From an uncultured Coriobacteriaceae bacterium (GTDB lineage Bacteria > Actinomycetota > Coriobacteriia > Coriobacteriales > UMGS124), in NCBI GenBank assembly GCA_900539345.1, contig UQBS01000004.1, positions 24,425 to 88,424 on the forward strand: 64,000 nucleotides of DNA, written 5' to 3'. The notes below the pieces were generated by a model that searched no databases, had not been told where the DNA came from, and saw only the letters and a program-made list of their open reading frames with translations. Positions 1 through 8,260 of this stretch are shown here, piece after piece (position 1 is the stretch's first letter; each line of letters begins with the position of its first letter). A program made the translations under genes and the position numbers.

Positions 1-1
1 G

Positions 2-2104
2 GGCATGGTGCTCTCGGTCGACGTCCCCAGCGGCATCAACGCCGCGACGGGTGAGGCGGAAGGCCCCTTCTTCCAGGCTGACACGACGCTTACCATGTTC
101 GCCCTCAAGCCCGGTCTCATCGCCGGCCTCGGCAAGCAGGCATCCGGCCAGCTTGTGGTGGCGAGCCTTGTGGGCGATGACGAGGGTTCCGAGGAGCTTG
201 CCGACACCGCGAGCGCCTACCTGCTCGGCGAGGCCGACTACCTCGACGCCTTGCCGGAGCGTGATGAGTTTGCCGACAAGTACGGCCATGGCCGCGTCCT
301 TGTCGTGGCGGGCTCGACGCGGTTCCCCGGCGCGGCCATCATGGCGGCCAAGGCCGCAGCTCGCAGCGGCGCCGGTTACGTGACGCTTGCCGTTCCCGCA
401 CCCGTGGTGCCCATCGCGCAGGCGCATCTCCTCAGCATTCCCGTGGTGGGCCTGCCTGCCGCGCAAGACGGCACGTTTGAGGCTGCGGCCGCACAGGAGC
501 TGGCGAGCCTTGTCGCCAAGGTCGACTGCGTCCTGGCGGGCCCCGGCATGGGCACCTCGTTTGGCGCGGGCGAAGTCGTACGCGCCCTCATCGCATCGTC
601 GGCACCCCTCGTGCTCGATGCTGACGCGCTCAACGTCGCTGCCAGCATCTGCCTGGGCAACGCCGACGTCCACCCCAATGCCCTTCGCCGTGAGGCCCCG
701 CTCGTGCTCACGCCCCATGCCCGCGAGTTGGCGCGCTTGCTCGGCAAGGAGCCGGGCTCCATCTGCTGCCTGACCGATTTGATGGATGCCGCCCAAAGCC
801 TTGCCTGGGCGGTGGGCTCGTCCAACTTCGCTGTCGTTGCAAAGGCCGCCACGAGCTGCGTGTCGTGCATTGAGACCACGCTTGTACCCAAGGCGGGCCC
901 CTCGGCCCTGGGCACCGCAGGTACGGGCGACGTGCTTGCCGGCATCGTGGCCGGCCTTCTTTCCCAGCAGGTGAGCGACCTCGGCGCTGACGAGGTTGGT
1001 TCGGCCGACCTGGCGCTCATGCTCGCGGCGGCCCTGCGCATCCAGGCCCGTGCGGCCGATGCAGCCGTGAAGCGCGTGGGCACCCGCGGTGTTATCGCGA
1101 CCGACCTCATCGACCTCGTGGGCGTGGCGTTCGACGACGTGTACGCCCATGCGGCGCTTGCGGCCAACGCCGACCCTGCGGCTGGCGACGACGAGCTTGA
1201 CGACGAGCCGAAGCTTGCGCTCGCCCCCGAGGTGACTGACTCGATCACCGCCGAGGCCGCCGTGCGCAAGCCTGTGGTTCCCGGTGAGGTGCACGCCTAC
1301 GAGGGCGATCTCGACGAGCCCGAGCTCGACGACGTCGACGAGGACGTCTCCGAGCAGGAGGATTCCGAGGACGTCGAAGACATCGAGGACGCCTCCGGGC
1401 AGGCCGGAGAGGCGGGCGAGCCTGAGCCTGACGAGAAGCCCGTCGCCTGCGAGACGGTCGAGGAAGGGGAGGCTCCCGCAGCCGATGCGCCCAAGACGGC
1501 GAAGCTTTCGGCGGGCATCCCGTCATTCCTTGCCGCCATCGGTGCCGCCGTTGCCCCCAAGCGCTCCGCCCAGGTCGCCCAGGCCAGCGAGGATCCGTCC
1601 TCGTCCAAGCCCGACGTTCCCGCTGCCCCCAAGGCGGCTCAGACGGGCGCCGTCCCGGCCTTCCTTGCCAAGGTCGAGAGGGCGAAGGCTGATGAGGGGG
1701 CCGACAAGGAGGCGCGCGCAAACGACGCGGCTCCCGCTGCTGGGGCGGGCGCCGTCGAGCAGGAAGCCCCGGAGGCTCCCGCAGGCGTCCCTGCTTTCCT
1801 GAGCCAAGTGGCGTCTCCCTCGCAGCCCAAGCCCGTGCCTGCGTCGGCATGCGCCACTACGATCATGCCGGCGCTTACGTTGGAGGACATCGCCCGTGCC
1901 ACGGCGCAGGCAGCCACCGCGCGCGAGTCCGAGCAGGCCGTATCGGATTCCTCCGAGCACTTGAGCCCCGATGTCAGGCAGCGCCAGGAAAGCCGGACGC
2001 GTCTGGAGGAGTTTCATGAGCGCGCCACGATGCGCGCCGGCGAAGACGAGGTGACGCCCGTGCAGGAGCGTCCTCGCGCCCATCGCGTTCGCCGCAAGAA
2101 GTAA
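2..2104 (+). CDS. nnrD: Bifunctional NAD(P)H-hydrate epimerase / ADP-dependent NAD(P)H-hydrate dehydratase, 5' partial, with long C-terminal extension
   Basis: The frame is open from base 2, so the start lies upstream of the window. The first ~60 residues (DVPSGINAATG, then ALKPG) are the end of the YjeF_N epimerase domain. Residues ~85-375 are the dehydratase domain, with YGHGRVLVVAGS, GPGMG, LVLDADALNV, LTPHARELARLLG and the nucleotide-site motif GTAGTGDVLAG. Together the two domains repair hydrated NADH/NADPH. From about base 1170 the protein continues for ~310 residues of very acidic, Ala/Pro-rich, probably disordered sequence that is not part of the family. This tail carries three spaced copies of a short motif (GIPSFL near 1515, AVPAFL near 1650, GVPAFL near 1785) and ends in a basic stretch. 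alr follows after 79 bp. The enzyme assignment is firm; the tail function is unknown. Confidence 0.9.
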   Translation, partial: GMVLSVDVPSGINAATGEAEGPFFQADTTLTMFALKPGLIAGLGKQASGQLVVASLVGDDEGSEELADTASAYLLGEADYLDALPERDEFADKYGHGRVLVVAGSTRFPGAAIMAAKAAARSGAGYVTLAVPAPVVPIAQAHLLSIPVVGLPAAQDGTFEAAAAQELASLVAKVDCVLAGPGMGTSFGAGEVVRALIASSAPLVLDADALNVAASICLGNADVHPNALRREAPLVLTPHARELARLLGKEPGSICCLTDLMDAAQSLAWAVGSSNFAVVAKAATSCVSCIETTLVPKAGPSALGTAGTGDVLAGIVAGLLSQQVSDLGADEVGSADLALMLAAALRIQARAADAAVKRVGTRGVIATDLIDLVGVAFDDVYAHAALAANADPAAGDDELDDEPKLALAPEVTDSITAEAAVRKPVVPGEVHAYEGDLDEPELDDVDEDVSEQEDSEDVEDIEDASGQAGEAGEPEPDEKPVACETVEEGEAPAADAPKTAKLSAGIPSFLAAIGAAVAPKRSAQVAQASEDPSSSKPDVPAAPKAAQTGAVPAFLAKVERAKADEGADKEARANDAAPAAGAGAVEQEAPEAPAGVPAFLSQVASPSQPKPVPASACATTIMPALTLEDIARATAQAATARESEQAVSDSSEHLSPDVRQRQESRTRLEEFHERATMRAGEDEVTPVQERPRAHRVRRKK

Positions 2105-2183
2105 CGACCGCGCGCTATACTGTCCGATTTGCAGCTTTGCATTCGCGCGCACGCCAACGACGACGCGCCAGTGAGGAGGAACC

Positions 2184-3350
2184 GTGTTGCTAGATGAGCG
2201 CCTGCTTCCGCAGGACCGTTGGGCTTGGGTCGAGGTCGACCTGGAGGCCATCAAGAAGAACGCCCGCGCGTGGAAGTCGTTCACGCAGCCTCCCACGCGT
2301 TTCTGTGCGGTCGTGAAGGCCAACGCCTATGGCCATGGTTCCGTGCGCGTCGCCCAGGCGCTGCGCAGCGTGGGTGTTGACATGTTCGCCGTCGCCACGG
2401 TCGCCGAAGGCGTGCGCCTGCGCGAGGGCGGCATCACCGAGCCCATCATCATGCTGGCCCAGCCCCCGATCTCCTCGGTGGGCACCCTTGTCGAGCGCCG
2501 TATCATGCCTGCTGTCTATGACCTCGAGTTTCTGGGCAGGCTCTCCGAGGAGGCCCTTGCCCAGGGCACGAAGGCCCGTTATCACCTTGCCATCGACACG
2601 GGCATGGACCGCATCGGCGTCGCGCCTGACTGCGCGGCCGAGTTCATGCGCATGGCCGACAAGCTGCTCGGCGTCGAGGTCGACGGCACGTTCACGCACT
2701 TTGCCACGGCCGACCGCATCACCGACTGGGACTTCACCGTCCAGGCGCGACGCTTCCAGGACGCGGTGGCATCCATCCGCGCCGCAGGGATCGACCCGGG
2801 CATTGTGCACTGCGCAAACACGCCCACCACGGTGCTGCATCCCGAGTACCATTTCGACATGGTGCGCGTGGGCGTGGGCCTCTACGGCCTGCATCCGGCC
2901 GACACCACGCGCGACAAGCTCGAGCTCACCCAGGCCATGAGCGTGCGCGCCCGCGTGACCCGTGCCGTGCAGCCCAACGTGGGGGAGGGCGTGGGCTACG
3001 GCATGACGTACCGCATCGCCCATGAGGGCACGCAGGTCTGCACCATCCCGCTGGGCTACGCCGACGGCCTGTCGCGCGTGTACAGCAACAACCTCTCGGT
3101 GCTCTGCCAGGGTCGTCGCCTGCGCCAGGTGGGCAACATCTGCATGGACCAGTGCATGTTTGAGGTCCCGCCCGAGCTTGCGGCGGGCGCCGACGGCTTC
3201 AAGCCCGTCGAGGAGGGCGACGTCGTGACCTTGGTGGGTTCCGACGGCGACGAGTTCGTGAGCATCGAGGAGCTTGCCGAGAAGATGGGCACCATCAACT
3301 ACGAGGTTGCCTGTCTTTTCGACATCCGTCTGCCCAAGGTGTACGTCTAA
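2184..3350 (+). CDS. alr: Alanine racemase
   Basis: PLP enzyme interconverting L- and D-alanine for peptidoglycan. The N-terminal motif AVVKANAYGHG supplies the PLP lysine (Lys45). The second catalytic residue is the tyrosine in GVGYGMTYR (Tyr272). IPLGYADGLSR and the C-terminal beta domain are present, and 388 residues is normal for the family. The GTG start at 2184 is set by an AGGAGGA ribosome site at 2174-2180. A GC-rich hairpin (about 3355-3384) follows the stop without a T tract, so read-through to the glycosylase gene is possible. Confidence 0.96.
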   Translation: MLLDERLLPQDRWAWVEVDLEAIKKNARAWKSFTQPPTRFCAVVKANAYGHGSVRVAQALRSVGVDMFAVATVAEGVRLREGGITEPIIMLAQPPISSVGTLVERRIMPAVYDLEFLGRLSEEALAQGTKARYHLAIDTGMDRIGVAPDCAAEFMRMADKLLGVEVDGTFTHFATADRITDWDFTVQARRFQDAVASIRAAGIDPGIVHCANTPTTVLHPEYHFDMVRVGVGLYGLHPADTTRDKLELTQAMSVRARVTRAVQPNVGEGVGYGMTYRIAHEGTQVCTIPLGYADGLSRVYSNNLSVLCQGRRLRQVGNICMDQCMFEVPPELAAGADGFKPVEEGDVVTLVGSDGDEFVSIEELAEKMGTINYEVACLFDIRLPKVYV

Positions 3351-3413
3351 CGTTCCCAGGGCCGTCGCAACGGCGGCCCTTGGGCACCTGAACAGGAAAA
3401 AGGTCGTGCAGCC

Positions 3414-4061
3414 ATGCCTTGTGTCTTGAAGATACCTGGTCATCCGTCGCCTCATGCCCGTGAGGTCAAGCTCGAGGAGATTCGCTCGACGCTGGGTGAC
3501 TGCCGCTTGTGCCCGTTGTGCGAGACGCGGCGCAACATCGTCTTTGGAACGGGGTCTCAAGACGCCCGGGTGGTTCTTGTGGGAGAGGCACCGGGTGCCA
3601 ACGAGGATGAGCAGGGCCTGCCGTTCGTGGGCCGTGCCGGTGAGCTGCTCGATCGCATGCTTGCGCAGGCCGCGCTCATGCCCCGCGAGGACGTCTACAT
3701 CGCCAACGTCCTCAAGTGCCGCCCGCCGGGCAATCGTGACCCCCGGCCTGACGAGGTCCAGCTTTGCTCGCCCTACCTGCGCGAACAGATTCGCAGCATC
3801 TGGCCCGACATCATCATGCCGATGGGCAACCCGGCGACGCGTTTTATCCTGCGCACCGAGGCGGGCATCACGCACCTGCGCGGTAAGGTGTTCAAGACAG
3901 GCCATTTCTATGTGCTGCCTACGTTCCACCCGGCGGCCGTGTTGCGCGACCCGTTCAAGATGGAGGCGCTTGAGGCCGACTTTAGGCTCATGGGCCAGAT
4001 TGTGCGCGGCGAAGTGAGGCCCGAGGGCCTTGCCGCCCCCGGAAAGGAGCAAGCTCGGTGA
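3414..4061 (+). CDS. Family 4 uracil-DNA glycosylase (4Fe-4S)
   Basis: Removes uracil from DNA. Family-4 features: cluster cysteines Cys30 and Cys33 near the N-terminus plus Cys102 and Cys118, the GEAPG motif at residues 57-61 followed by an acidic segment and the FVGRAG loop, and the C-terminal HPAAVLR motif (172-178). The 215-residue length fits thermophile-type and actinobacterial Udg4. The stop overlaps the GTG start of tsaE by 4 nt, so the two are probably translationally coupled. The ATG at 3414 is the first in frame. An alternative is a phage SPO1-type DNA-polymerase-related UDG, which belongs to the same family. Confidence 0.93.
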   Translation: MPCVLKIPGHPSPHAREVKLEEIRSTLGDCRLCPLCETRRNIVFGTGSQDARVVLVGEAPGANEDEQGLPFVGRAGELLDRMLAQAALMPREDVYIANVLKCRPPGNRDPRPDEVQLCSPYLREQIRSIWPDIIMPMGNPATRFILRTEAGITHLRGKVFKTGHFYVLPTFHPAAVLRDPFKMEALEADFRLMGQIVRGEVRPEGLAAPGKEQAR

Positions 4062-4582
4062 GTCAGCAAGAAACCCCTGAGGTCCTGGGCCCCGGTCGCT
4101 TCCGTTGTGCCAGCTCGCAGGCCATGCGCTCCCTGGGTGAAGCGCTGGGCCGCGCCCTTGAGCCCGGTGACGTCGTCTTTCTCACCGGTGACCTCGGCGC
4201 AGGTAAGACGTGTTTCACGGGAGGCGTGGCGGCCGGGTTGGGCGACGTGGGCCCTGTCACAAGCCCGACGTTTCAAATCATGTGCGTCCATGATGCCGGG
4301 CGCATGCCGCTGTTCCACTTCGACCTCTACAGGCTTGAGAGCGCCGACCAGCTTGAGGATGTGGGCGTGTTCGAGGCCCTCGAAGACGATGGTGCCTGCC
4401 TCATAGAGTGGGCGGAGATGTTTGCCGAGGAATTGGGCGACGAGCATCTTGAGGTGCGCATCACGCGGGAGCCCGTGGGTGCCGCCGCCGCCGAGCCCGC
4501 GCGCGTGGTGGAACTGTCGGCAGCAGGGGAGAGGGCAGCCCAGCTTGCCCATGCGTTTGAGCGCAACGCGCTTTCCCTGTAA
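4058..4582 (+). CDS. tsaE: tRNA threonylcarbamoyladenosine biosynthesis ATPase TsaE
   Basis: ATPase that assists TsaB-TsaD in t6A37 modification of ANN-decoding tRNAs. Walker A is GDLGAGKT (residues 44-51), followed by the SPTF switch (69-72), HFDLYRL (87-93) and the conserved EWAE (117-120). 174 residues is typical. The GTG start overlaps the upstream TGA stop (GTGA), and AAAGGAG at 4043-4049 serves as the ribosome site. The next gene encodes TsaB and TsaD, so the t6A transfer machinery except TsaC is in one cluster. Confidence 0.95.
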   Translation: MSQQETPEVLGPGRFRCASSQAMRSLGEALGRALEPGDVVFLTGDLGAGKTCFTGGVAAGLGDVGPVTSPTFQIMCVHDAGRMPLFHFDLYRLESADQLEDVGVFEALEDDGACLIEWAEMFAEELGDEHLEVRITREPVGAAAAEPARVVELSAAGERAAQLAHAFERNALSL

Positions 4583-4651
4583 GCTTGGGGATGCAAGGCT
4601 CGGCGCCATCGGGCGCTGCGGTAAGACGAAGACGAAAGGCACGCATCGAAC

Positions 4652-7078
4652 GTGAATGCTGTAAAGCAAGGCGCCCCGTGCGCATGGAACATTCTGGCCG
4701 TTGACACCTCGACCGACATGCTGGCTTGCGCGTTGGGTCGTATGGAGCTCGACGAGGCGGGAAACCCTCGCGGTCTGGAGATGATCGCCAGCGCCGACCA
4801 GATGTGCCGCCGACATGCAAACGAGCAGCTCGTGAGTGTGATTGACGGCATGCTTGCCCAGTGCGGCATGAAGCGCGACGAGCTCGACGCGGTGCTCACG
4901 GGCACGGGCCCGGGCTCCTTCACGGGCGTGCGCATCGGCGTGGCGACTGCCAAGGGTGTCGCATGTGGCCTTGAGGTCGCGCTGCACGGCACCTCCACGC
5001 TCGACGCCGTGGCCTGGGGTGTGTGGCGCTACGGCGTGCGCGGCCTAGTGGGCGTTGTGGGCGATGCCATGCGCAAGGAGGTCTACCCCGGTCTCTATCG
5101 CGTCGACGACGAGGGCGCACATCGCCTGTTTGCCAGCGAGTCGGTGATGAAGGTCCCCGACGCCGTTGCCCTGTGGGCCGGTCGTGCCGACGCCGGCGAT
5201 ATCGTGCTTGCCGGTGACGGCATCGCCAAGTACCGCGCGCTCTACGAGGAGGCGGGTTTTGCCCGCTTTGCCCCCGGAGAGGCCTGGTACCCCAGTGGCG
5301 AGGGCCTTCTGCGCGCAAGCCTGGCGTCGCAGCGCTTCGATGCAGCCGAGACTGGCGACCCCGCGCTTGTCCTGCCCGTCTATACGCGCCTGTCCGACGC
5401 CGAGGAAAACGAGCGCATCCGCTTGGGCATGCCCGAGCCCGAAAGCGTGCGTGTGAGCGGCGTCGACGACGCCCTGGGTGACATCCACCTGCAGCTGCGC
5501 CCCATGAGCGTCAACGACGTCGCTGCCGTGGCGGCGCTCGAGGCGGCCGTCTTCGCCGATGCCCACCACACGCCCTGGCCTGAGAGCGCGTTCTACGACG
5601 ACGTTGCCCTTCCTGGCCACATCTGGTGGGTTGCGCATGACCGCGGCACCATCGTGGGCTATGCGGGCGGCACCGTCGTGGACGGCGAGCTGCAGATTGC
5701 AAACGTCGCCGTTGCCCCCGAGCGTCGAGGCGAGCGCATCGCCGCGCGCCTCATGGGTCGCGTTGCCTACGACGCCCAGATGCTTGGCGCTACAACCTCC
5801 ACGCTCGAGGTTGAGGTGGGCAACGCCCCCGCCGAGCGCCTCTACGAGCGTCTTGGCTATGTTGAGCAGGGTATTCGCCCCAACTACTACGCCCCGGGCG
5901 TAGGCGCGCGCATCATGGCTGCGCAGCTTCCGCTCAAAGACACCGCCCCCAACCCCGACGTCGAGCCCGGCCCCCAGGCGAGCTCCTGCGCGTGGCCGCC
6001 CGTCTATCCTGAGCGCACGCCCGAGCAGGTCGAGACTCTCAAGGCGGCCGGCGAGCTCATTTTGGCGGTTGAGAGCAGCTGCGACGAGACGGCCATGGCC
6101 GTCATCGACGGCGCGGGCAAGATCATTGCCAACGTCGTTGCTACTCAGATTGACTTCCACGCCCGCTTTGGCGGCGTCGTGCCCGAGATTGCCTCGCGCA
6201 AGCACACCGAGGCCGTTGTGGGCGTCTACCTGGAGACCATGGAGCAGGCAGGCGAGGCGCTCGGCCTGGGAGCCATGCTTTCCCCGCACGACCTGGCCGC
6301 CGTCGCCGTCACGCAGGGCCCGGGCCTCGTGGGCGCGCTCGTCGTGGGCATGGCATTTGCCAAGGGTCTTGCCTGGGCGGCCGACAAGCCCCTCGTGTGC
6401 GTGAACCACCTCGAGGGACATCTCTTCGCCAACCTCTTTGAGACGCCCGACCTTGAGCCGCCGTTCGTGGCGAGCCTGCTGTCGGGCGGCCACACCATGC
6501 TCGTGCACGTGCGCGACTGGGGCGACTACCGCATCCTGGGCGAGACGCTCGACGACGCGGTGGGCGAGGCGTTCGACAAGGTGGCCAAGGCGCTCGGTCT
6601 GGGTTACCCCGGCGGCCCCATCATCTCCCGCCTTGCCAAGACGGGCAACCCCAAGGCCATCGACTTCCCGCGCGCGATGCTGCACAGCCACGACTACCGC
6701 TTCTCGCTGTCGGGCCTCAAGACGGCCGTCGTCACCTACATCAACGCCGAGAACGCCGCCGGTCGCGCCATCAACCTGCCCGACCTCGCCGCAAGCTTCG
6801 AGGCCGCCGTCGTCGACGTGCAGGTGGCCAAGGCCGTCACGGCGGTGCGCGAGTGCCATGTCACCGACTTCTGCGCCGGCGGTGGCGTCACGGCCAACCC
6901 CGAGCTGCGTGAGGCCTTCAAGCAGGCGTTCGGCCGCCGCCACGTGCGCGTGACCCTGCCGCCGCTTTCGGCCTGCACCGACAACGCCGCCATGATCGCC
7001 CTCGTCGCCCGCCGCAAGTTCGACCGCGGCGAGACGGCGCCCCTCACCGCCGACGCGGTGCCCAACATGGAGCTGTAA
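4652..7078 (+). CDS. tsaD: TsaB-RimI-TsaD fusion protein (t6A synthesis plus ribosomal-protein alanine acetyltransferase)
   Basis: Three normally separate proteins in one 808-residue frame. Residues ~8-235 are TsaB (ILAVDTSTDMLACAL, GTGPGSFTGVRIGVA). Residues ~278-427 are a RimI GNAT acetyltransferase (acetyl-CoA loop APERRGERIAARLM, then NAPAERLYERLGY). Residues ~467-808 are TsaD (LAVESSCDETAMAV, metal-site VNHLEGH, LLSGGHT, YPGGP, RFSLSGLK, and the metal-binding Asp in CTDNAAM). TsaB scaffolds TsaD, which transfers threonylcarbamoyl to A37; RimI N-acetylates a ribosomal protein. No stop or frameshift separates the domains, and each is close to full family length. GTG at 4652 is the best start, behind a weak AAAGG. 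TsaE is immediately upstream and a strong terminator follows at 7123. Confidence 0.95.
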   Translation: MNAVKQGAPCAWNILAVDTSTDMLACALGRMELDEAGNPRGLEMIASADQMCRRHANEQLVSVIDGMLAQCGMKRDELDAVLTGTGPGSFTGVRIGVATAKGVACGLEVALHGTSTLDAVAWGVWRYGVRGLVGVVGDAMRKEVYPGLYRVDDEGAHRLFASESVMKVPDAVALWAGRADAGDIVLAGDGIAKYRALYEEAGFARFAPGEAWYPSGEGLLRASLASQRFDAAETGDPALVLPVYTRLSDAEENERIRLGMPEPESVRVSGVDDALGDIHLQLRPMSVNDVAAVAALEAAVFADAHHTPWPESAFYDDVALPGHIWWVAHDRGTIVGYAGGTVVDGELQIANVAVAPERRGERIAARLMGRVAYDAQMLGATTSTLEVEVGNAPAERLYERLGYVEQGIRPNYYAPGVGARIMAAQLPLKDTAPNPDVEPGPQASSCAWPPVYPERTPEQVETLKAAGELILAVESSCDETAMAVIDGAGKIIANVVATQIDFHARFGGVVPEIASRKHTEAVVGVYLETMEQAGEALGLGAMLSPHDLAAVAVTQGPGLVGALVVGMAFAKGLAWAADKPLVCVNHLEGHLFANLFETPDLEPPFVASLLSGGHTMLVHVRDWGDYRILGETLDDAVGEAFDKVAKALGLGYPGGPIISRLAKTGNPKAIDFPRAMLHSHDYRFSLSGLKTAVVTYINAENAAGRAINLPDLAASFEAAVVDVQVAKAVTAVRECHVTDFCAGGGVTANPELREAFKQAFGRRHVRVTLPPLSACTDNAAMIALVARRKFDRGETAPLTADAVPNMEL

Positions 7079-7122
7079 GGTCGCCTCGGTACGACCTCAG
7101 CACATATGCCGGTCAATGCCTG

Positions 7123-7157
7123 GCCCGCCCGAGCATGTACATGCCGGGCGGGCTTTT
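7123..7157 (+). terminator. Rho-independent terminator after the TsaB-RimI-TsaD gene
   Basis: A perfect 9-bp stem, GCCCGCCCG (7123-7131) with CGGGCGGGC (7145-7153), is extended by an inner GCATG/CATGC pairing and followed by TTTT. It lies 45 bp after the tsaD stop. Confidence 0.85.
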
Positions 7158-7356
7158 GTATCGCCGTTCGTTTGTTTGTGGGCCAGTTTCACTTGTCCGA
7201 AAAGGCTCCTTTTGCCCATCCGACCAGGTCTGTTATGTCTGCGTGACGTCCGGGTTCAAATCCATGGGCGCTCCATGGCGCATGACGTTTGCTCGGCATA
7301 CGATGCCCTCTGTCAGGTTGGAGAGATGGGAGACGTGAGGTCCCATCCGCAGGCGA
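7158..7356. other. Intergenic leader of comF, no gene seen
   Basis: About 200 bp between the terminator and comF. No convincing ORF, RNA gene or promoter was found. A short stretch at ~7248-7280 resembles a tRNA T-loop followed by CCA, but lacks the rest of a tRNA. Confidence 0.4.
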
Positions 7357-8169
7357 ATGGACGGGTGCATGCGCAAGCGCGCCCTTTTCCCGGGTGCGGT
7401 CGTGGCAGCAAAAGCGCTCGGTGCAGGGTTGGAGGAGGTGCTGTGGCCCACACGGTGTGTGGGATGCGACGCCATGGGGGAGCTCTTGTGCAGCCAGTGC
7501 CGCTCCCGCCTTTGGGAGATAGATCAGGCTTTTGCCTGCCCGCGGTGCGGGGCGCCGTTCGGCAGCCTCGTGTGCACCGAATGCGCATGCCGGATGCATG
7601 ACGAGGACGACGAGGACGCAGGGGGCGCCGCGCCCGACCAGGAAAGCCTCGCCGACGTCATCGCCTCTCTCGACGGCGTGCGCAGCTATGCCATGCTCGA
7701 GTGGCCCCACGACCGCATGGTGAGGGCCTACAAGGACGCCGGCGAGCGCCGGCTTGCCGTGCTCATCGCGCAGGGCATGGCTCGGGCAGCGCGGGCGGCT
7801 TGGCCCCAGGAGCTTGCCTTGCTCAATTGCGTCGCGTTTGTCCCCTGTACCCCGCAGGCATATGCCCGCCGCGGCTTTGACCACATGGAGGCGGTGGCAC
7901 GAGAGCTTACGGGCTTCCTCGGCGTCCCCCTTGACGACGTTCTGGCGCGCCGGTCCCTCAAGGACCAGCGTGACCTGGGGCGCCTGGGTCGGGCGGCGAA
8001 CGTCCGGGGCACATTTGCCGTGCTCCATCGCCTCGATGGGCAAACCATCCTGCTTGTCGACGATGTCTTTACGACGGGTGCCACCATGGGGGAGGCGGCT
8101 CGCGCCCTCAAGGCCCGCGGTGCCGCGCGGGTGTTCGGCCTGACCTTCGCCCGCGCCTGGGCAGGGTAG
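7357..8169 (+). CDS. comF: ComF family phosphoribosyltransferase-like protein
   Basis: The N-terminal ~75 residues carry a zinc-ribbon-like set of Cys pairs (CVGC, CSQC, CPRC, CTEC/C). The second half is a type I phosphoribosyltransferase fold with the PRPP loop ILLVDDVFTTGATM near the C-terminus and RRGFDHMEAVAREL, which is typical of ComF. ComF proteins take part in DNA uptake or recombination after transformation; no other competence genes are visible nearby. The start is uncertain: ATG at 7357, GTG at 7366 or ATG at 7369, none with a clear ribosome site. The gene converges on dinB. 270 residues is slightly long because of an acidic insert (DEDDEDAGG). Confidence 0.88.
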   Translation: MDGCMRKRALFPGAVVAAKALGAGLEEVLWPTRCVGCDAMGELLCSQCRSRLWEIDQAFACPRCGAPFGSLVCTECACRMHDEDDEDAGGAAPDQESLADVIASLDGVRSYAMLEWPHDRMVRAYKDAGERRLAVLIAQGMARAARAAWPQELALLNCVAFVPCTPQAYARRGFDHMEAVARELTGFLGVPLDDVLARRSLKDQRDLGRLGRAANVRGTFAVLHRLDGQTILLVDDVFTTGATMGEAARALKARGAARVFGLTFARAWAG

Positions 8170-8260
8170 CCGTCCTGCAGCCCGATGCTTGCCCGGCGCC
8201 CCTGTTTTCGTTTGCGTCCGAGAGGGTCGGCCAGCTAGCCAGCCAAGAGCCGCTCGACCG

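Noticed and set aside
2190..4052. 620-codon open frame antisense to alr and the uracil-DNA glycosylase gene
   Set aside because: Runs across two clear genes on the other strand and has no recognisable domain.
7245..7285. tRNA fragment or attachment site
   Set aside because: A T-loop-like GGGTTCAAATCC and CTCCA occur, but the T stem is only three pairs and no partner tRNA copy with the same 3' end is in the window.
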